A stretch of DNA of 64,000 bases from Desmodus rotundus (GCF_022682495.2 NC_071398.1:29019426-29083425), one strand, 5' to 3'; counted from the stretch's first letter, positions 11,285 through 22,479 are shown. Notes: generated by a model not told the origin, from the letters alone. Numbers and translations are program-made.

Positions 11285-11627
11285 TGAAGCTCTCAGGCAC
11301 AAAGATGCTGGCCCTGACGGCTGGAAGTGTCAGGCACTGAAAGGGATAGTCCCAGAGGCGGGCTCCTGCCAGTACCACTCAGGCCAGCAAGCAAACCACA
11401 GGGTTTCCTTTGCGGGCTCAGTGGTCAGAGGACTTGGCCCCGGTGTCAGGTTCTTCTTCGGAGCAATCCCCAGTTTTGAGTGAATAACTTCTCCTTTGGA
11501 CAGCCACATTCTTTGTTCCCTCAGGTTAATGCCGTTGATGAGGCGCCACCGATGTATGTCTAGTCGGCACGCTGTGCATCTACAGCTCTGTCCCTGAGTG
11601 TTGAAGGGGTTTTAGCATCTCATAGAC
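11285..11627. other. Unassigned unique sequence
   Basis: No repeat or exon is recognised between the MLT1 LTR and the next MIR. Confidence 0.4.
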
Positions 11628-11945
11628 CAGACAGTGAGGCTTGGCTCCACCACTCACTGGCTGTGTGTCCTTGGGCAAGTTGCTTAACCTCTCTGGGCTT
11701 TGGCTTCCTCATTTATAAAATGAGATTGATGCATAGTACCTACTTTGTAGGGTTACTGTGAAGATTGAGTGAGAAAATATACAGTGTGGGGCAAAAGTAG
11801 GATTACAGTTGTGAGTATGCAAAACCCATGGAGTTTATTCTTGTATTATTTATTAGTTATTGTATTATTTTACGTACAGACAACCGTAAACCTACTTTTG
11901 CCCCACCCTGTATGTACAGGGCTCTGTTGCACAAATGGTATTTGT
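11628..11945 (+). mobile_element. MIR SINE split by a mariner-like MITE
   Basis: Left part: CCACTCACTGGCTGTGTGTC, CTTGGGCAAGTTGCTTAACC, TGGCTTCCTCATTTATAAAA, GGGTTACTGTGAAGATTGAG. The MITE at 11782-11910 interrupts it, and TATGTACAGGGCTCTG to its right fits the MIR 3' end. This order shows the MITE arrived after the MIR. Confidence 0.92.
11782..11910. mobile_element. Mariner/Tc1-like MITE, TA target duplication
   Basis: A 129-bp element with terminal inverted repeats of about 31 bp that agree at 28 positions by my count. The left end starts CAGTGTGGGGCAAAAGTAGG and the right end is the complement of CAGGGTGGGGCAAAAGTAGG. TA dinucleotides at 11780-11781 and 11911-11912 are the expected target duplication. 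The AT-rich interior has no coding capacity, so it must have been moved by a transposase made elsewhere. I associate this terminal repeat with bat genomes. The TIRs remain very alike, so it is young relative to its MIR host. Confidence 0.95.
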
Positions 11946-13047
11946 TCGGCCACTGTGTGTGGACTTGATGATTGAGCTCTTCGAGTTGCTTGTGGACCGA
12001 CCGAGCTGTAGGATCAGCTTGGAATTTTGTCCCCTCCTCCTGGGCTGCCTGGAAGGAAAGTCCTCCCTGGTAGACTGCCTCTCTGGTGCCAGGCAGGGAA
12101 GGCACTGTGCCTGTCCCATCCATCACTTTTCTGTGCTCTCTTTCCCTGCCAGATCCCTGTGGTGAGGGGATGTCCTCTTTTCATATTCCATCCCGACTCC
12201 CCACAGGCTGAAGACAGGATGCAAAGTTGGGGGAGCAAAATGGGAAACAAGAATCCGCCCTGTCCAACACTCTTTCCCAAGAGTGACTCAGAGCGTAGGA
12301 ATCACCCACATTTGGTTTCCAAAAGCAGGCTGGGCCTTCACAGAGTTCGTGTCCCCTAATAGGTAACAGAACATTTGGGCTCTGGCTTCAGCTCGAACAG
12401 AATCGGCAGATGTTGGCCTCTCTGGGCTCCAGGTCACACTGTCCCTGTGTCTTCCTGAGCTCCGGAGCCAGGCCAGCAGCCTGCCTTCCCTTCCCAGAGA
12501 AGGGTGGCAGTTGTCCGGTTCCAGCGCCCTCCTGACCTCTTGGGGACCCCTGCTTCAGAACTCATCCACATGGCCCATTGTCGGGACAAGCAGATGCCAA
12601 GATGTGATGCTCTAGTTGAGCAATTTGGTTCGAGCCTCCAATGAGACATGCTCTGATTTTTAAGATAAAGTCCAGACTTGGCGGAGCTGTGGCCAGTCCC
12701 GATTCTGCCTCTCCCTCGAGTATAGTCTTGGCTTCTGTTGCATTGTCCCAGGCATTGAATTACCCATGCTTGCTTTCTGTGCAATTATTTAAACTTGCTT
12801 TTCAAAAGACCCAGTTTGCATCCAGCCAAGGGACTAACCATTAGCACAATGATATAACCTGGATGACGTTGGTAGAATGACAGTTCATCACAGCCACCAC
12901 TGTTTGAAAGCACACCGCGTTTAAATAAATGCCTTCTCTCATCAAACCTCGCAACGGCTCAGGAGCTGGGTGAGACTGGTGCTCAGCTCTTAGATTGATT
13001 GTTCATGCCTGGTCCTGCTTGGAATGGTTGATGCCTGTTGTATACGA
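11946..13047. other. Unassigned unique sequence
   Basis: No repeat that I can name and no exon. The segment around 12590-12850 has the mixed AT/GC texture of an old decayed retroelement but no readable consensus. Confidence 0.4.
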
Positions 13048-13212
13048 GTTGTCAAACATTTTGGACATCACCCCTGGGGGTGTGTAAATATTATACCATT
13101 TCACAGATGGGAAAACAGAGGCTTAGAGAAAGGAATTGAGTTGCCAAGTTTCACTTAGTTCGAAAGTGGAAGAGCTGGGCTTTGAACCCCAACGGTCAGA
13201 CTCCACTACCAA
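13048..13212 (-). mobile_element. MIR SINE (reverse)
   Basis: ACCATTTCACAGATGGGAAA, ACAGAGGCTTAGAGAAAGGA, AGTTGCCAAGTTTCACTTAG, GAAGAGCTGGGCTTTGAACC, CAACGGTCAGACTCCACTAC: the complete reverse MIR core through the B-box side. Confidence 0.88.
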
Positions 13213-15504
13213 GTCCAGGAGTTTAGGGAAGAATCTTCCCCTCTCACAAGAGCGCCCCAATTTGCTGCAGCTTTCCCACCTCTGCCCAGCAGGGTATCTG
13301 CTCTGCACCGGTGGCTTAGGGATCCAGCTACTGGAGACAGAGTGTGTGTGTGGGGCGGTTCTGAGTTCTTTGAAGAAAAGCATTCAGGGTCTTTCTTTTA
13401 GGGGAGTAGGCTGTCAGGGTCAACTTTGAGACACAATTTGACATTCCTACAGGCAGCTGAGACTGAAGGGTGGCTGGGAACCCTGGCTGACTGTGGGTCC
13501 GTTGGGACCTGAGTGGGTGTCACAGCACCATGAGGTCAAATTCCACGCAAAAGCCTCATGCTGACTCCTACGGTGTAAGACGAGGATTTGAAGATGTGAC
13601 GCTGCCTCGAGGATGGTGGAAGGGGCCACGAGCCAAGGAATGCAGACCCTTCTAGAAAGAGAAAGATGAGGGAACAGATTCTCCCTAGAGCTTCTGGAAA
13701 GAACAGAGCCCAGATTATGTCTCAGAGTTGTCCTTGAGGGATGGGAAGCCAATGTGCTCACCCTCAGGAAGCCCAGTGTGGGCAGGTGGAAGGTTTCCCA
13801 GCACTCCCAGGCTCTCCGCTGCAGGGCAGAGCCACGCCCTGGACTGGGCCCGGCTCTGGGGACTCAGGTGGCCGAGGGCTGCGGGGAAGGGTTGGGGGTG
13901 AGACTACAGGCGGGGCTCTGACCTAACTTCATCTGTTCATGCCGTGTTTCTGTTCCCTCCGTCTTATTTTACTAATATTTTTCTTTAAATAGATTCACCA
14001 TAGAAGACAAGTAAATATATGAAAGGAAATTCAGTCCCAATGGTTCCTGAAAAAGGATGGGATTGATACTTAATTTTGCATTTTTCTACTAAACATGAAA
14101 ATAAATACATTTGCCATTAAAATAAAAAACTTTGCCCAGTGACCACATAGAACAGCTGACACTTGGATGGTTGGGCTCAGGGGGATCAAGGCTTGCAGAC
14201 CTGGGTCATCTCCAGGTAAGTGGGGTCATGGGGGAGAAGGGAGCTTGTGTCTCCCCGTGGAGACCGCAGGTGCCCATGCAGCCCATGTGCTCACTGCATC
14301 CTGTGTGCTTCCTCCCACAGGCAATGTTTTAATGTTAATTTGAATAAAAAAGGGCAAGTTCCCACACTGGGGCCAGTCCAGTCCTGACCGCCAAGACGGG
14401 AGGAATTTCTATCTGAAGGGACCCTCGCCAGGACCAGGTTACCGCAGCTGGCCAGCAATGGTCTCAGGCTGCTGGTGGACACCACTAGCTGTTCAAATAT
14501 CTAAAGACGTGTCCCCTGATGGGCCACAGGTATCTGAGGAAGCTGGGCTGGGGTGTGTGACCAGAGACAGGGACCTGGTGGGGAGGAAGCTGTCCAGGTC
14601 TCCCTGCCTGTGACACTGCAGAGCTGACATCTGGGGAGAAATTCTGGGCAAACAGTTCTTGTGTTTTTAAAAAAATTCACAGTTACTTTTATTACTCTTT
14701 TCTTGTTATGAAGGATATTAACTAAAGCTCAGGAACATGTAGATAAGGTGAAGGAATGCAGACAGTGGAAGTGCAGGTACAGCGCTGTTATGTGAAGACA
14801 CCCCTGGCAGCCTGGGCAGCCCCGCCCACATCCCCGGGCACCCAAGGCTCCTGAACGGGCTGCTGGCTTCCTGTGTCACATACCTGGGAATCTCTGCCTG
14901 AGGCTGCAGAGTAAGCCCACTTGCAGGGCGGACCACAAAGGGGGGAAAGCTCCTCACCCCCTGGGTGGACACCTTTACCTCCCAGCACGCCCTAGGGACT
15001 GAGAATTACCCACAAAGTCTTCGGCTCTCTAAGCCCCCAGTAGGGCTGCTTTGCCCGTCTCAACCTCTTGCTGATGCTCTGGTCATTTCCCCTTTCCCCA
15101 AATAAGCTACTCTCTCTCCGATCCTTGTCTGAGGCTTGAGTCTCTCTGTATGTCATCTGGCAGTGCTGGCATGTGGTCTGGGGCACTGGAGCTGGGCGCA
15201 CTGGGGGAGCAATCCAGGTCGCCACCAACGAGCGGTGTGGCTTGAACTTGTGACTTCCTGAGGTTCAGCATCTTCACAGGTGAAATGAGGCTCCTGCTGG
15301 AGGCACTGTTTGGTTTGAGGAGATAAGAGTGTGGGACCCGGGCCTGGTCTGGGGCCTGCGCACTCGGTGGCTGTCTCTGCGTCACTCCCATGCCTCTCTC
15401 CTGGTTGGGGCTATTTGTGTCCAAGCCAGTTTCTCTGCAGGTAAGAACCAGGCTTTAAAATTTAAGAAGGCTAAAATTTTTGTGGTTTTTTTTTTTGGCT
15501 ATAA
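13213..15504. other. Long stretch with no recognised repeat or gene
   Basis: About 13930-14130 is a 200-bp AT-rich island (for example GAAATTCAGTCCCAATGGTT) between GC-rich flanks. It matches no repeat that I know and may be conserved non-coding DNA or an old retroelement. The remainder is ordinary unique sequence. Chance open frames include a 105-codon one at 15107-15424 (-). Confidence 0.4.
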
Positions 15505-15516
15505 TCTATTCTGTCT

Positions 15517-15737
15517 TGCCCTGGCTGGTGTGGCTCAGTGGACTGAGTGCGGGCCTGAGAACCACAGGGTCACCAATTCAATTCCTGTTCAGGGCACGTG
15601 CCTGGGTTGCAGGCCAGGTCCCCATTGGGGGTGTGTGAGAGGCAACCACACATGGATGTTTCTCTCCCTCTCTTTCTCTCTCCATTTCCCTCTGTCTAAA
15701 AATAAATAAGTAAAATCTTTAAAAAAAGTTAAAACAG
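15517..15737 (+). mobile_element. Ves-type bat SINE, complete, with target duplication
   Basis: Starts GCCCTGGCTGGTGTGGCTCA. The Pol III A box TGGCTCAGTGG is at 15531-15541 and a B-box-like ATTCAATTCC is at 15576-15585. Then come GGCACGTGCCTGGGTTGCAG, GTGTGAGAGGCAACCACACA, a TCTCTC-rich block, and an AAATAAATAAG/A-rich tail. A 12-bp direct repeat TCTATTCTGTCT lies on each side (15505-15516 and 15738-15749), the hallmark of L1-mediated retroposition. It is the best-preserved copy here. Confidence 0.98.
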
Positions 15738-15749
15738 TCTATTCTGTCT

Positions 15750-15924
15750 CTTGTAATCTGTAGATTCCTCTCCATCTCTTTTTTCCTTGCACTTAATTCT
15801 TTAAAATTTTATCTCATTTCAAATGCAAAGAAAAGCACATATAAGGATAGCAGGGCCAATGGCTGTTGTTATGGGAGAGGCGGCTTTCTCCCAACAGTCC
15901 CAATGAGCGGTCACTCTCCTGCCC
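15750..15924. other. Unassigned
   Basis: No repeat or exon is recognised apart from T-rich sequence near 15775-15815. Confidence 0.35.
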
Positions 15925-16028
15925 TAGCACAGATGAGGAAACTGAGTCCCAGAGAGGTGACGTATCTAGCAGATGAAGCACAGCCAAGGCTTGCACACAG
16001 GCAGCCCAAGCCTAATGGTTGAGTGGCA
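15925..16028 (-). mobile_element. MIR SINE (reverse)
   Basis: CTAGCACAGATGAGGAAACT, GAGTCCCAGAGAGGTGACGT, ATCTAGCAGATGAAGCACAG is the reverse MIR core. Confidence 0.78.
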
Positions 16029-16194
16029 ACAACATTCTTCTCAAATCCAAATCTCTCGGACTCTAAGACCATACACACAGTGCTATGTAAAAGACGCTTG
16101 GTGGAAGCATTTACGGAGAGGTCCTCCTGAGCTGCACTTACATTGAACTTCACCTGCCTTGAGAAGACAGGGGTTCTGTGTGGGACCAGGCTGT

Positions 16195-16350
16195 CTCATG
16201 GTGCCCAGCAACCTGGGTTCCAAGCCCCTCCTGGGCCACCTGAGTCACCTGGGCAGGTTGAGTCATGTCTCTGTGCCTCGGTGTCCTTACTGGGGAATGG
16301 GGGTATAACACTGTCTTCCCCTCTGGGGTATTGCTCATGGCCAGACCCAT
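16195..16350 (+). mobile_element. MIR SINE, diverged
   Basis: CAACCTGGGTTCCAAGCCCC, CACCTGAGTCACCTGGGCAG, GTTGAGTCATGTCTCTGTGC, CTCGGTGTCCTTACTGGGGA, ATGGGGGTATAACACTGTCT follows the MIR order, including the tRNA B-box region. Confidence 0.72.
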
Positions 16351-16814
16351 GAGGATTCCCCAGCCGGTGTTGGCTCATTAATGTGAAGAGCAGGAGTAGA
16401 GCGTCTGTCCCTCTCAGGCCATCCTGCCCCACTGTGCACTGCTGGGCGAAGTGGGGGGGGGAGGGAGAGCTTGCTGGCCCGGGTGGGGGTGGCCACAACT
16501 CTCCAGGGAGATGCTCCCTCTCTGCTATCTTAATCCCTCGAGACAGCGAAAAAAATGACCAGTGTGGAAAGTCGTCTTTGGATGCCTCCCACCTTGGAGC
16601 AGCCACATTCCTGAGAACACTCTGCCTGCCTGTATTTGTGGTCTCTTCCTGGGAGGCCCCAATGGTATACCTTTGCTGACCCATGCTTCCTGAAGCTCAC
16701 CCTGTGCCCAAATGACCACCCTGCTTGTTCCGTGAGATTCTGAGTTGGCACAGAGAAACACGCTCCCTTCTGGCCGCTGCTTAGGAGGTGGTGTTGTCCA
16801 GTGGGGAACGCTGG
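16351..16814. other. Unassigned unique sequence
   Basis: No repeat or exon is recognised. The overlapping minus-strand frames of 73 to 162 codons lack any domain. Confidence 0.4.
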
Positions 16815-16925
16815 TGGTTTTTGAGAAGCTGTGTGCTTTGGAGTAATTCACCTCTCAGCCTCAGTGTTTTCATCTGTGAAATGGAGGTAATGGTACTCAC
16901 CTTATAGGGACATGGCTGGGACTGC
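16815..16925 (+). mobile_element. MIR SINE
   Basis: GAGTAATTCACCTCTCAGCC, TCAGTGTTTTCATCTGTGAA, ATGGAGGTAATGGTACTCAC, CTTATAGGGACATGGCTGGG is the 3' half of MIR. Confidence 0.82.
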
Positions 16926-16984
16926 TCATTATCTTCCGATACCCATCTTCCCTTTCTCAACATAATAACACCCCCAATTTTAAG

Positions 16985-17290
16985 CAAGTGAAATGACTGC
17001 TCAAAATAAAGATTCCATTTCCCAGCATCCCTTGCAAATGGGTGTGGCCATGTGACCAAGGGCTGGCCAAAGGGTGCTGGTGATTCCGTTCTGGATCTTC
17101 CCAGCATCCTTTATATCCTTTATCCCTCCCCTGGGGGAACATGTGGATGGATGGTGGATGTTGAGTGGCTCTGGGCTGTGTGGATGAGGACAGCCCCTGG
17201 GGATGGAGAACAGAGAGAAATGGACTTGTTTATCGGGGTCTCTGTTAGACACAGTTTGACCCATCATCTGTTCTCCAAAGCAGATTCATG
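16985..17290 (+). mobile_element. Ancient LTR-like repeat, 'family A' copy 2
   Basis: Core ATTCCATTTCCCAGCATCCC, TTGCAAATGGGTGTGGCCAT, GTGACCAAGGGCTGGCC matches the core of the copies at 10395, 36985 and 60480. All four lie on the + strand. No coding capacity. Confidence 0.55.
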
Positions 17291-17314
17291 AGGCCAAGAG
17301 CACGGTGATAAGAG

Positions 17315-17450
17315 TTGTATGTGCATCATTTCATTTGCTTCTGACAGCTACCCCTTGAGGGAGGTGGGTGCTGTTATTATCTCCATTTTGAAGGTGAGAA
17401 AACCCAGGCAGAGAGGGGCAGAGTCGTTTGCCTGCAGTCATTGAGCTAAT
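17315..17450 (-). mobile_element. MIR SINE (reverse)
   Basis: GTGCATCATTTCATTTGCTT, GGGTGCTGTTATTATCTCCA, TTTTGAAGGTGAGAAAACCC, AGGCAGAGAGGGGCAGAG, TCATTGAGCTAAT is the reverse MIR sequence, ending in an A-run at 17449-17460. Confidence 0.88.
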
Positions 17451-17460
17451 AAAAAAAAAA

Positions 17461-18814
17461 CAAGAATCTTTACTCAAAACACAGATCTGAAGTTCCCCAA
17501 AAGCTAGGCTTCTGAAAGTCCATGAGGAGTGTTCCTGGTCCACAAAAGTAACCAGCTTTTCCCTCGGGGAGTGGTGAGTTTTAACAACAGCACTTTGCAC
17601 AGGGTGGGGCTCTAACAAACACTGCCTCTCTTCTTTTGGGGTTGATCTCAGATAATTTGGTTATTATTAAGATGTGAGACTGGTGATGGTGACATTGCCT
17701 AAGAGCCTGATTCTCTTGGAGACTCCTGGGAAGTCACATGGTTTCATGATTCCTCTCAGCTAAAGGTCAATGTCTTTTAAGGAGAGTTGTCTGTTCAGAG
17801 AGTTTCTCATTTTATAGAAACTCACCACGCCTCTGAATGAACACCAGCATTTGAGCTGGAATAAAATTTAAAAAATCTGCTTCCGGAGAGGACTTTAACC
17901 AATAAACTTCATAGGAACTCTTGTGTGTCCATCTTGAACGTCCCTTGTCCCAAATTGCTGTATTTACAGGCGCAGTAGATGAGGATTTGCTCACACAACT
18001 TGATGGGCAGAGGGAGAAGGTCAATGGGGGACCAGGTCGGGGAGCAGAGCTTAGGTGCCTCTCTGCAGCATCCGGGCAGAAAGCGGAGGGAAGGGCCGAA
18101 TCTGCCCCATCCGTCTCCCGAGGCTGTGCCCAGCCCTATCCTTCCGATACGCATTGCCCCTATTGTGTGGCTTCCCTGGCACCCAGGCGGCCTCGCTGGG
18201 CCACCATGTTCTGGAAAGGCGTTCTCACATTTTTCTTCCAGGACAGCCTCAAACATAAACAGTGCTGGATGGTGGGCATCCGGGTCCCGGGGTCCCCTTG
18301 GTTCTATCCGGTGTTTGTCATTTCCCCGGAGACGGCCAGGGTGAGGGTGGGGTTTGAGACTGGCATGAGTGTGTCCGAGGAGAGGTCAGGACAAATGGAA
18401 AGTCTGCTGTTTATCCAGCTTGGCCATGTGACAGGTTCACATTCATTCCATAACTGGAACACGTGAAGCTAGTTCTATTTTGCTTCACAGGAAGTTTATG
18501 ACTTAAAGGCGGACTGTTTGGTGGAAGGCTTTCTATTCACTTTACTGGTTTGGACTGTCTTTGAGGATTTGGGGGGACAGGAACCATTGACCAGCTTTCC
18601 CCAGGAAATAGTTGGGTCTGAGTCAACTGGCCTCCTTGTCCAAAATCGCTCTATTGGCATCGTAGCTTAAAAAATTGAGTGTGGCCCCCATAAAGACTTG
18701 CAAAGGTTTAATATTATAATAAGATAAACTTGTGGTTGTGTAATCTCGGACAAGTTCCTGGGAACTGGGCTTGCTGAGTTCCAAGCTTTAAGAGCTGGCT
18801 GTCATGAAGTGCTA
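17461..18814. other. Unassigned unique sequence
   Basis: No named repeat and no exon. A 181-codon open frame (17921-18466, +) overlaps two others and a minus-strand one of 115 codons. It has no domain, so I regard it as chance. Confidence 0.4.
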
Positions 18815-18870
18815 GTGTGTGTGTGTGTGTGTGTGTGTATAGGTATAGGTGTGTGTAGAGGTGTGTGAAG
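18815..18870. repeat. (GT)n microsatellite
   Basis: About twelve uninterrupted GT units at 18815-18838, then degenerate ATAGGT/GTGTGTAGAG units to about 18868. Probably polymorphic. Confidence 0.95.
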
Positions 18871-20094
18871 CCCCAATCTGGGGTGCTGACTTTTTACCCC
18901 AAAGAGAAACAGTCTTGAAGATTAGCAGGCAGGCTCTGCAAAGCCGCCCCCTGAGGGTTAGCCCTTGGGGGTGGGGTGGGTGGCTTCCCAAGACCATCCA
19001 TCACTTGGCGGGCTGACGGGGTGTTAGCATGGCCTCAACAAGAGATAGCCGAGGAAAAATGGCCTGGACAGGCGATGCATTTATCTGGCCTGGTGCCTGC
19101 AAGCCCTGTCGAAGTGGGGGCCCATCCATTAGTCAAACTGACTGTGGCTGCCCTCAGCTCAGGCCTCCAGATGCCCCCACTCCTCTCTTTGCCCCCTGGT
19201 CCTGTTGCTGCCTGGTCACCTCCAGCTCTTGGCGAGTTTTTCTGGTCTGGAAGAGTAACGGTGGTGAGGCAGGACAGGGATGCAGATGTTCTTCCTGCAG
19301 TTGCTCGTTCTTCTAGGGACTTGGATGAGGTACATAATTTAGTAAAACAGAGCAATCATTTTTGGCAAATTGGCCCCTCCACTAGGCAGTGGGCAAGATT
19401 ACACCTGACCACCACTATTGAAAGACTGCTGTCGTGCCCACACCACTGTTTTGCATCTTACGTAGCACTGAGATGGGCAATGGTGAACACACTCTGGCCT
19501 CTCAGTAGAAGAGTTCCAAAGAACAATTTGTTGGGTGTTGAGTTGTTGGGCCACGAACGCAGCAGATCGTAGGACAGGTGAAACTCCCAGGTGCCAGTGT
19601 CCTGGGCAGAGGGAAGGTGGAGTGACTGAGGAATGAGGGATTTGTAATGTGCCAGGGGACAAGGGGACCCAGCACCCCTTTGCTCACTCATCAGACGAGC
19701 ATCTTTGAGCATCTCCTGGTGGCTGCTAGTGGCCAGTTGAAAGTGGGGTGAGGGGAAGTGGAGTGAGGGGAGGGCGGGGCTGACGGCTCCTGCATTGAGG
19801 GTGCCCTGTGGGGTCTCCCAGCCTCTCAGTGGGTGAGCTCCGTTCCCGAGGGGTCTCAGGTTATCTGCAGCTCAAGGAGCTGGCCCCCGGCTGATGACAC
19901 ACCTCCTCTCACAGAGGCTACGACTGACACGTCCCGGCCCAGATGGTCTGTGTTGGACTTTATCTCCCAGGTCGGGGGTGGGCAGCCGGGGGGCCAGACT
20001 TCCCCAGCTGCCCTGTGGGTGACCTCCACCTGCCTCAAGGAGGTGACCCTCCTCAGCTGGGTAGATGAGGATAATAATACATGTTTTTTAAAAT
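18871..20094. other. Unassigned; contains the longest open frame in the window
   Basis: A 198-codon frame, opening with GTG, runs 18976-19572 (+). Its translation has no recognisable domain, no signal peptide and no repeat homology that I see, and a competing frame covers 19035-19355 on the other strand. Without conservation or splice evidence I do not call a gene. Confidence 0.35.
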
Positions 20095-20225
20095 ATAATA
20101 ACAAACAGTGGTGGCAAGACACACCATGCGCCGGACGTTTTACAAATTTCATTCTTCACTCTAACCCTGTGGGGTGTTGTCGCCAACCCTGTGGGCGAGG
20201 GAGCCAGGGCTCTGGGCAGGTCGGG
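20095..20225 (-). mobile_element. MIR SINE (reverse), fragment
   Basis: ATGCGCCGGACGTTTTACAA, ATTTCATTCTTCACTCTAAC, CCTGTGGGGTGTTGTCGCC resembles the reverse MIR 3' half (compare TTTACATG, CATTTAATCCTCACAACAAC in the usual copy). Diverged. Confidence 0.55.
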
Positions 20226-20279
20226 CTGCCCGAGCTCCCAGGCCGGCGTCCCCTAGGCTGGCCTGCTGCAGGCTGTCCT

Positions 20280-20432
20280 GCCTGACTCATTTAATTCATC
20301 CTCACGGCCACCTGGGAGAGGGGCACCTATTGTGATGTCCACTTCCCAGGTGAGGAAACTGAGGCTCAGAGCAGCTGTGATATGTCAAGGCTCCCAGCTA
20401 CTGAGCAGTGAGGACTTGGTGCCCTGGCCCAT
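20280..20432 (-). mobile_element. MIR SINE (reverse)
   Basis: GACTCATTTAATTCATCCTC, GGGCACCTATTGTGATGTCC, ACTTCCCAGGTGAGGAAACT, GAGGCTCAGAGCAGCTGTGA, CTCCCAGCTACTGAGCAGTG is a clear reverse MIR. Confidence 0.92.
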
Positions 20433-21209
20433 CCTCCTTGATTAGGACAGGGGTCCCCAAAGAAATGGAGCAGGGCCAAATAGATCACAAGCCAGAAGGG
20501 GGAGGCTGCCCACAGCAGGGGTCCTTGGCTCAGTGGCAGAGTGGGTGCCCAGTAGAGTGGGCAGACATTATCTTTTGCAGTCACTGCATGCTGGATGTTG
20601 TGTGGCTGTGTCTAAATAGCCACGTGGGAAATCTCAGGAGGTTGGTGTACTTCCTCGCCCTTTTCTCGTTGGAATGGGATGTGGTGGGGGGGCAGAAACG
20701 GCCGTCACTGTCAGGGTCAGGGTCTGGCCAGGCAGTGGTGACTGGGAGCGGAGGGCTTTGGGGGTCTATGGGTCACCTTCTGTGTCCTGGCCACATACTC
20801 GTAGGGTCTGGCTACATGGGTGTGTTAGCTTTAGGAAAATTCATTGATCCACATACTCGTGAATGAGGAAATTTTATGTACGTATTTCATACTTCAGTAA
20901 AGCCTTATTAAAAAACAAAGTTAAATGAATGTGTAGCCTCTGAAAAATAATGTTGCTATTCAGCATTTAAAAAAAATACCACTCACAAGTTGAATTGCTA
21001 GAAAAGAGAACATGTCTAAAGAAATCTTACAAATCTTGAATTTGTAAATATATATACTTACATATTTACTTTAAATATATTGGTTAAGTATTTGTATATT
21101 TACTTAAGTATATACATTTTGCTGCTGTTAAAAATGTCATAAAGAGAAGAACACCCGAGATGCTACACGGACAAGAGCAGACAGGTGGGACGGGGTGCCC
21201 TGAACACCG
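20433..21209. other. Unassigned; AT-rich at 20860-21140
   Basis: The AT-rich block includes tandem-like TATATACTTACATATTTACT and TTAAGTATTTGTATATTTAC words. It may be a decayed L1 or simple-sequence derivative. No gene is seen. Confidence 0.4.
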
Positions 21210-21400
21210 CAGTGTTTCCAACCCTAAAGCACAGGTCTCAGCAGTCACTATTCATCAGCACCGTGGGGGCTCTTTCACAGATTCAGTGGGTCTGCGTGGG
21301 GCCCAAGGATCTGCATTCCCGGCCAGTGCCCAACTGGTGCTGCTGCCGCTGCTCTTGGCCTGGGGATGGCGCGTTGAGTAGCCAGTCTCTAAACTACTGA
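21210..21400. mobile_element. MER5A-like hAT MITE, diverged
   Basis: Left end CAGTGTTTCCAACCCTAAAG, then ATTCATCAGCACCGTGGGGG, GATTCAGTGGGTCTGCGTGG, GGCCCAAGGATCTGCATTCC fits the MER5A order (rest, TTCAGTAGGTCTGG, GAGAATCTGCATTTC). The right end is eroded. Confidence 0.65.
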
Positions 21401-22479
21401 ATCCAGACCGGGAGAGTGGGATCAAAACAAGCAGTCCCGTTCCCTGTTTTCTAAGGCCCAGAACGTGCCACACACAACCTTCTTGTCAGCTTCCTGCAGG
21501 CCACGAAGTAGAGACCGTGTTGCGTAAGGTTCCGTGCGTTCACAGCGCTCTGACTTCCATGACCTCATTCCCCCTTCTTTCCTTCCTTCTTCTTGGGCTT
21601 TCCCAGTTCTGGAGGGCACCAGGTGCAGGACAGGCTGTGGGCTCTGAAGACATAACCGAATTCAGGTGTTCTCTGGGATGAGCTAGGCAGTCTCCACTGT
21701 GCTCCCCAAATCCCCCTGTACCCCCACCAGCAGCCCCTTATTGTGTATATTTCTACCGACAGCCAGTTCAAGGCGACCTTGGCTTCTCCTAGCATGTTCC
21801 TCAAAGTTCTCCCAGCCACTACCAAAGCTACTTCTGTATTTTCAGGTATTCTTTACAGCATTTCCCATATCCAGGTATCCAAGACAAGACTGGTTCTTGA
21901 AGGCCGGGCCTGGGGTGAGCTCCCTCCACCCCCAGGGGCCCCCAGGACGGTCAGCATGCACCAGCTCACACTTTGCCTGTGTTTACACTGGTCTGAGTGA
22001 CCAGCCTGCTGTGTTGGATAGGACACCAGGACTCCCAGAGACAGGCACCCTTCCCACCCCAAGATGGCACCCCACCACATCCACAGATACTGGGGGACTC
22101 TGAGTCATGTCAGACTTGAGTTTCCCAGAAAAGGCAGGGGAGTGTCACATTCAGGGTCATCTCAGGATGGAAGAGTCTCAGAGGACAAGTGGGGTGACCC
22201 CTGGTTACAGGTGAGGAACCAGGGCCCAGATGGGGGGAGTCAGGCAGGTCTAGGGTGAAGACCTTTTTCCTACAGCACCAAGAACACAAGGCTCTCCTGC
22301 AGGGATAGAGGCCTGAGGGGTTAGCTGGGGTTCACGCATCTGGTCTTGACCCTCCTGCCTCACCTTCTTAGTGAGGAGACATGAGGGTAACTTGACACTG
22401 AGGCCAGGAAGAGTGGGAGATGCTACTGATTGAACCATTAATATATGTGCTAGAAGCTTCTCAAGTCCCCGCCATAACC
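21401..22479. other. Unassigned unique sequence
   Basis: No repeat that I can name and no exon. Pyrimidine-rich sequence occurs at 21565-21600. Chance open frames up to 134 codons are present. Confidence 0.4.

Noticed and set aside
15531..15590. tRNA gene suggested by A and B box-like words
   Set aside because: These belong to the tRNA-derived head of a Ves SINE. No cloverleaf with a 7-bp acceptor stem is present.
18976..19572. Longest open frame, 198 codons (GTG start), as a possible gene
   Set aside because: No domain, no plausible start context, a competing frame on the other strand, and no sign of exon structure. A frame of this length is expected by chance in GC-rich mammalian DNA.
20450..20580. 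Young bat hAT element suggested by CAGGGGTCCCCAAAG
   Set aside because: The word looks like a hAT terminus, but I could not find the matching inverted end or an 8-bp duplication.
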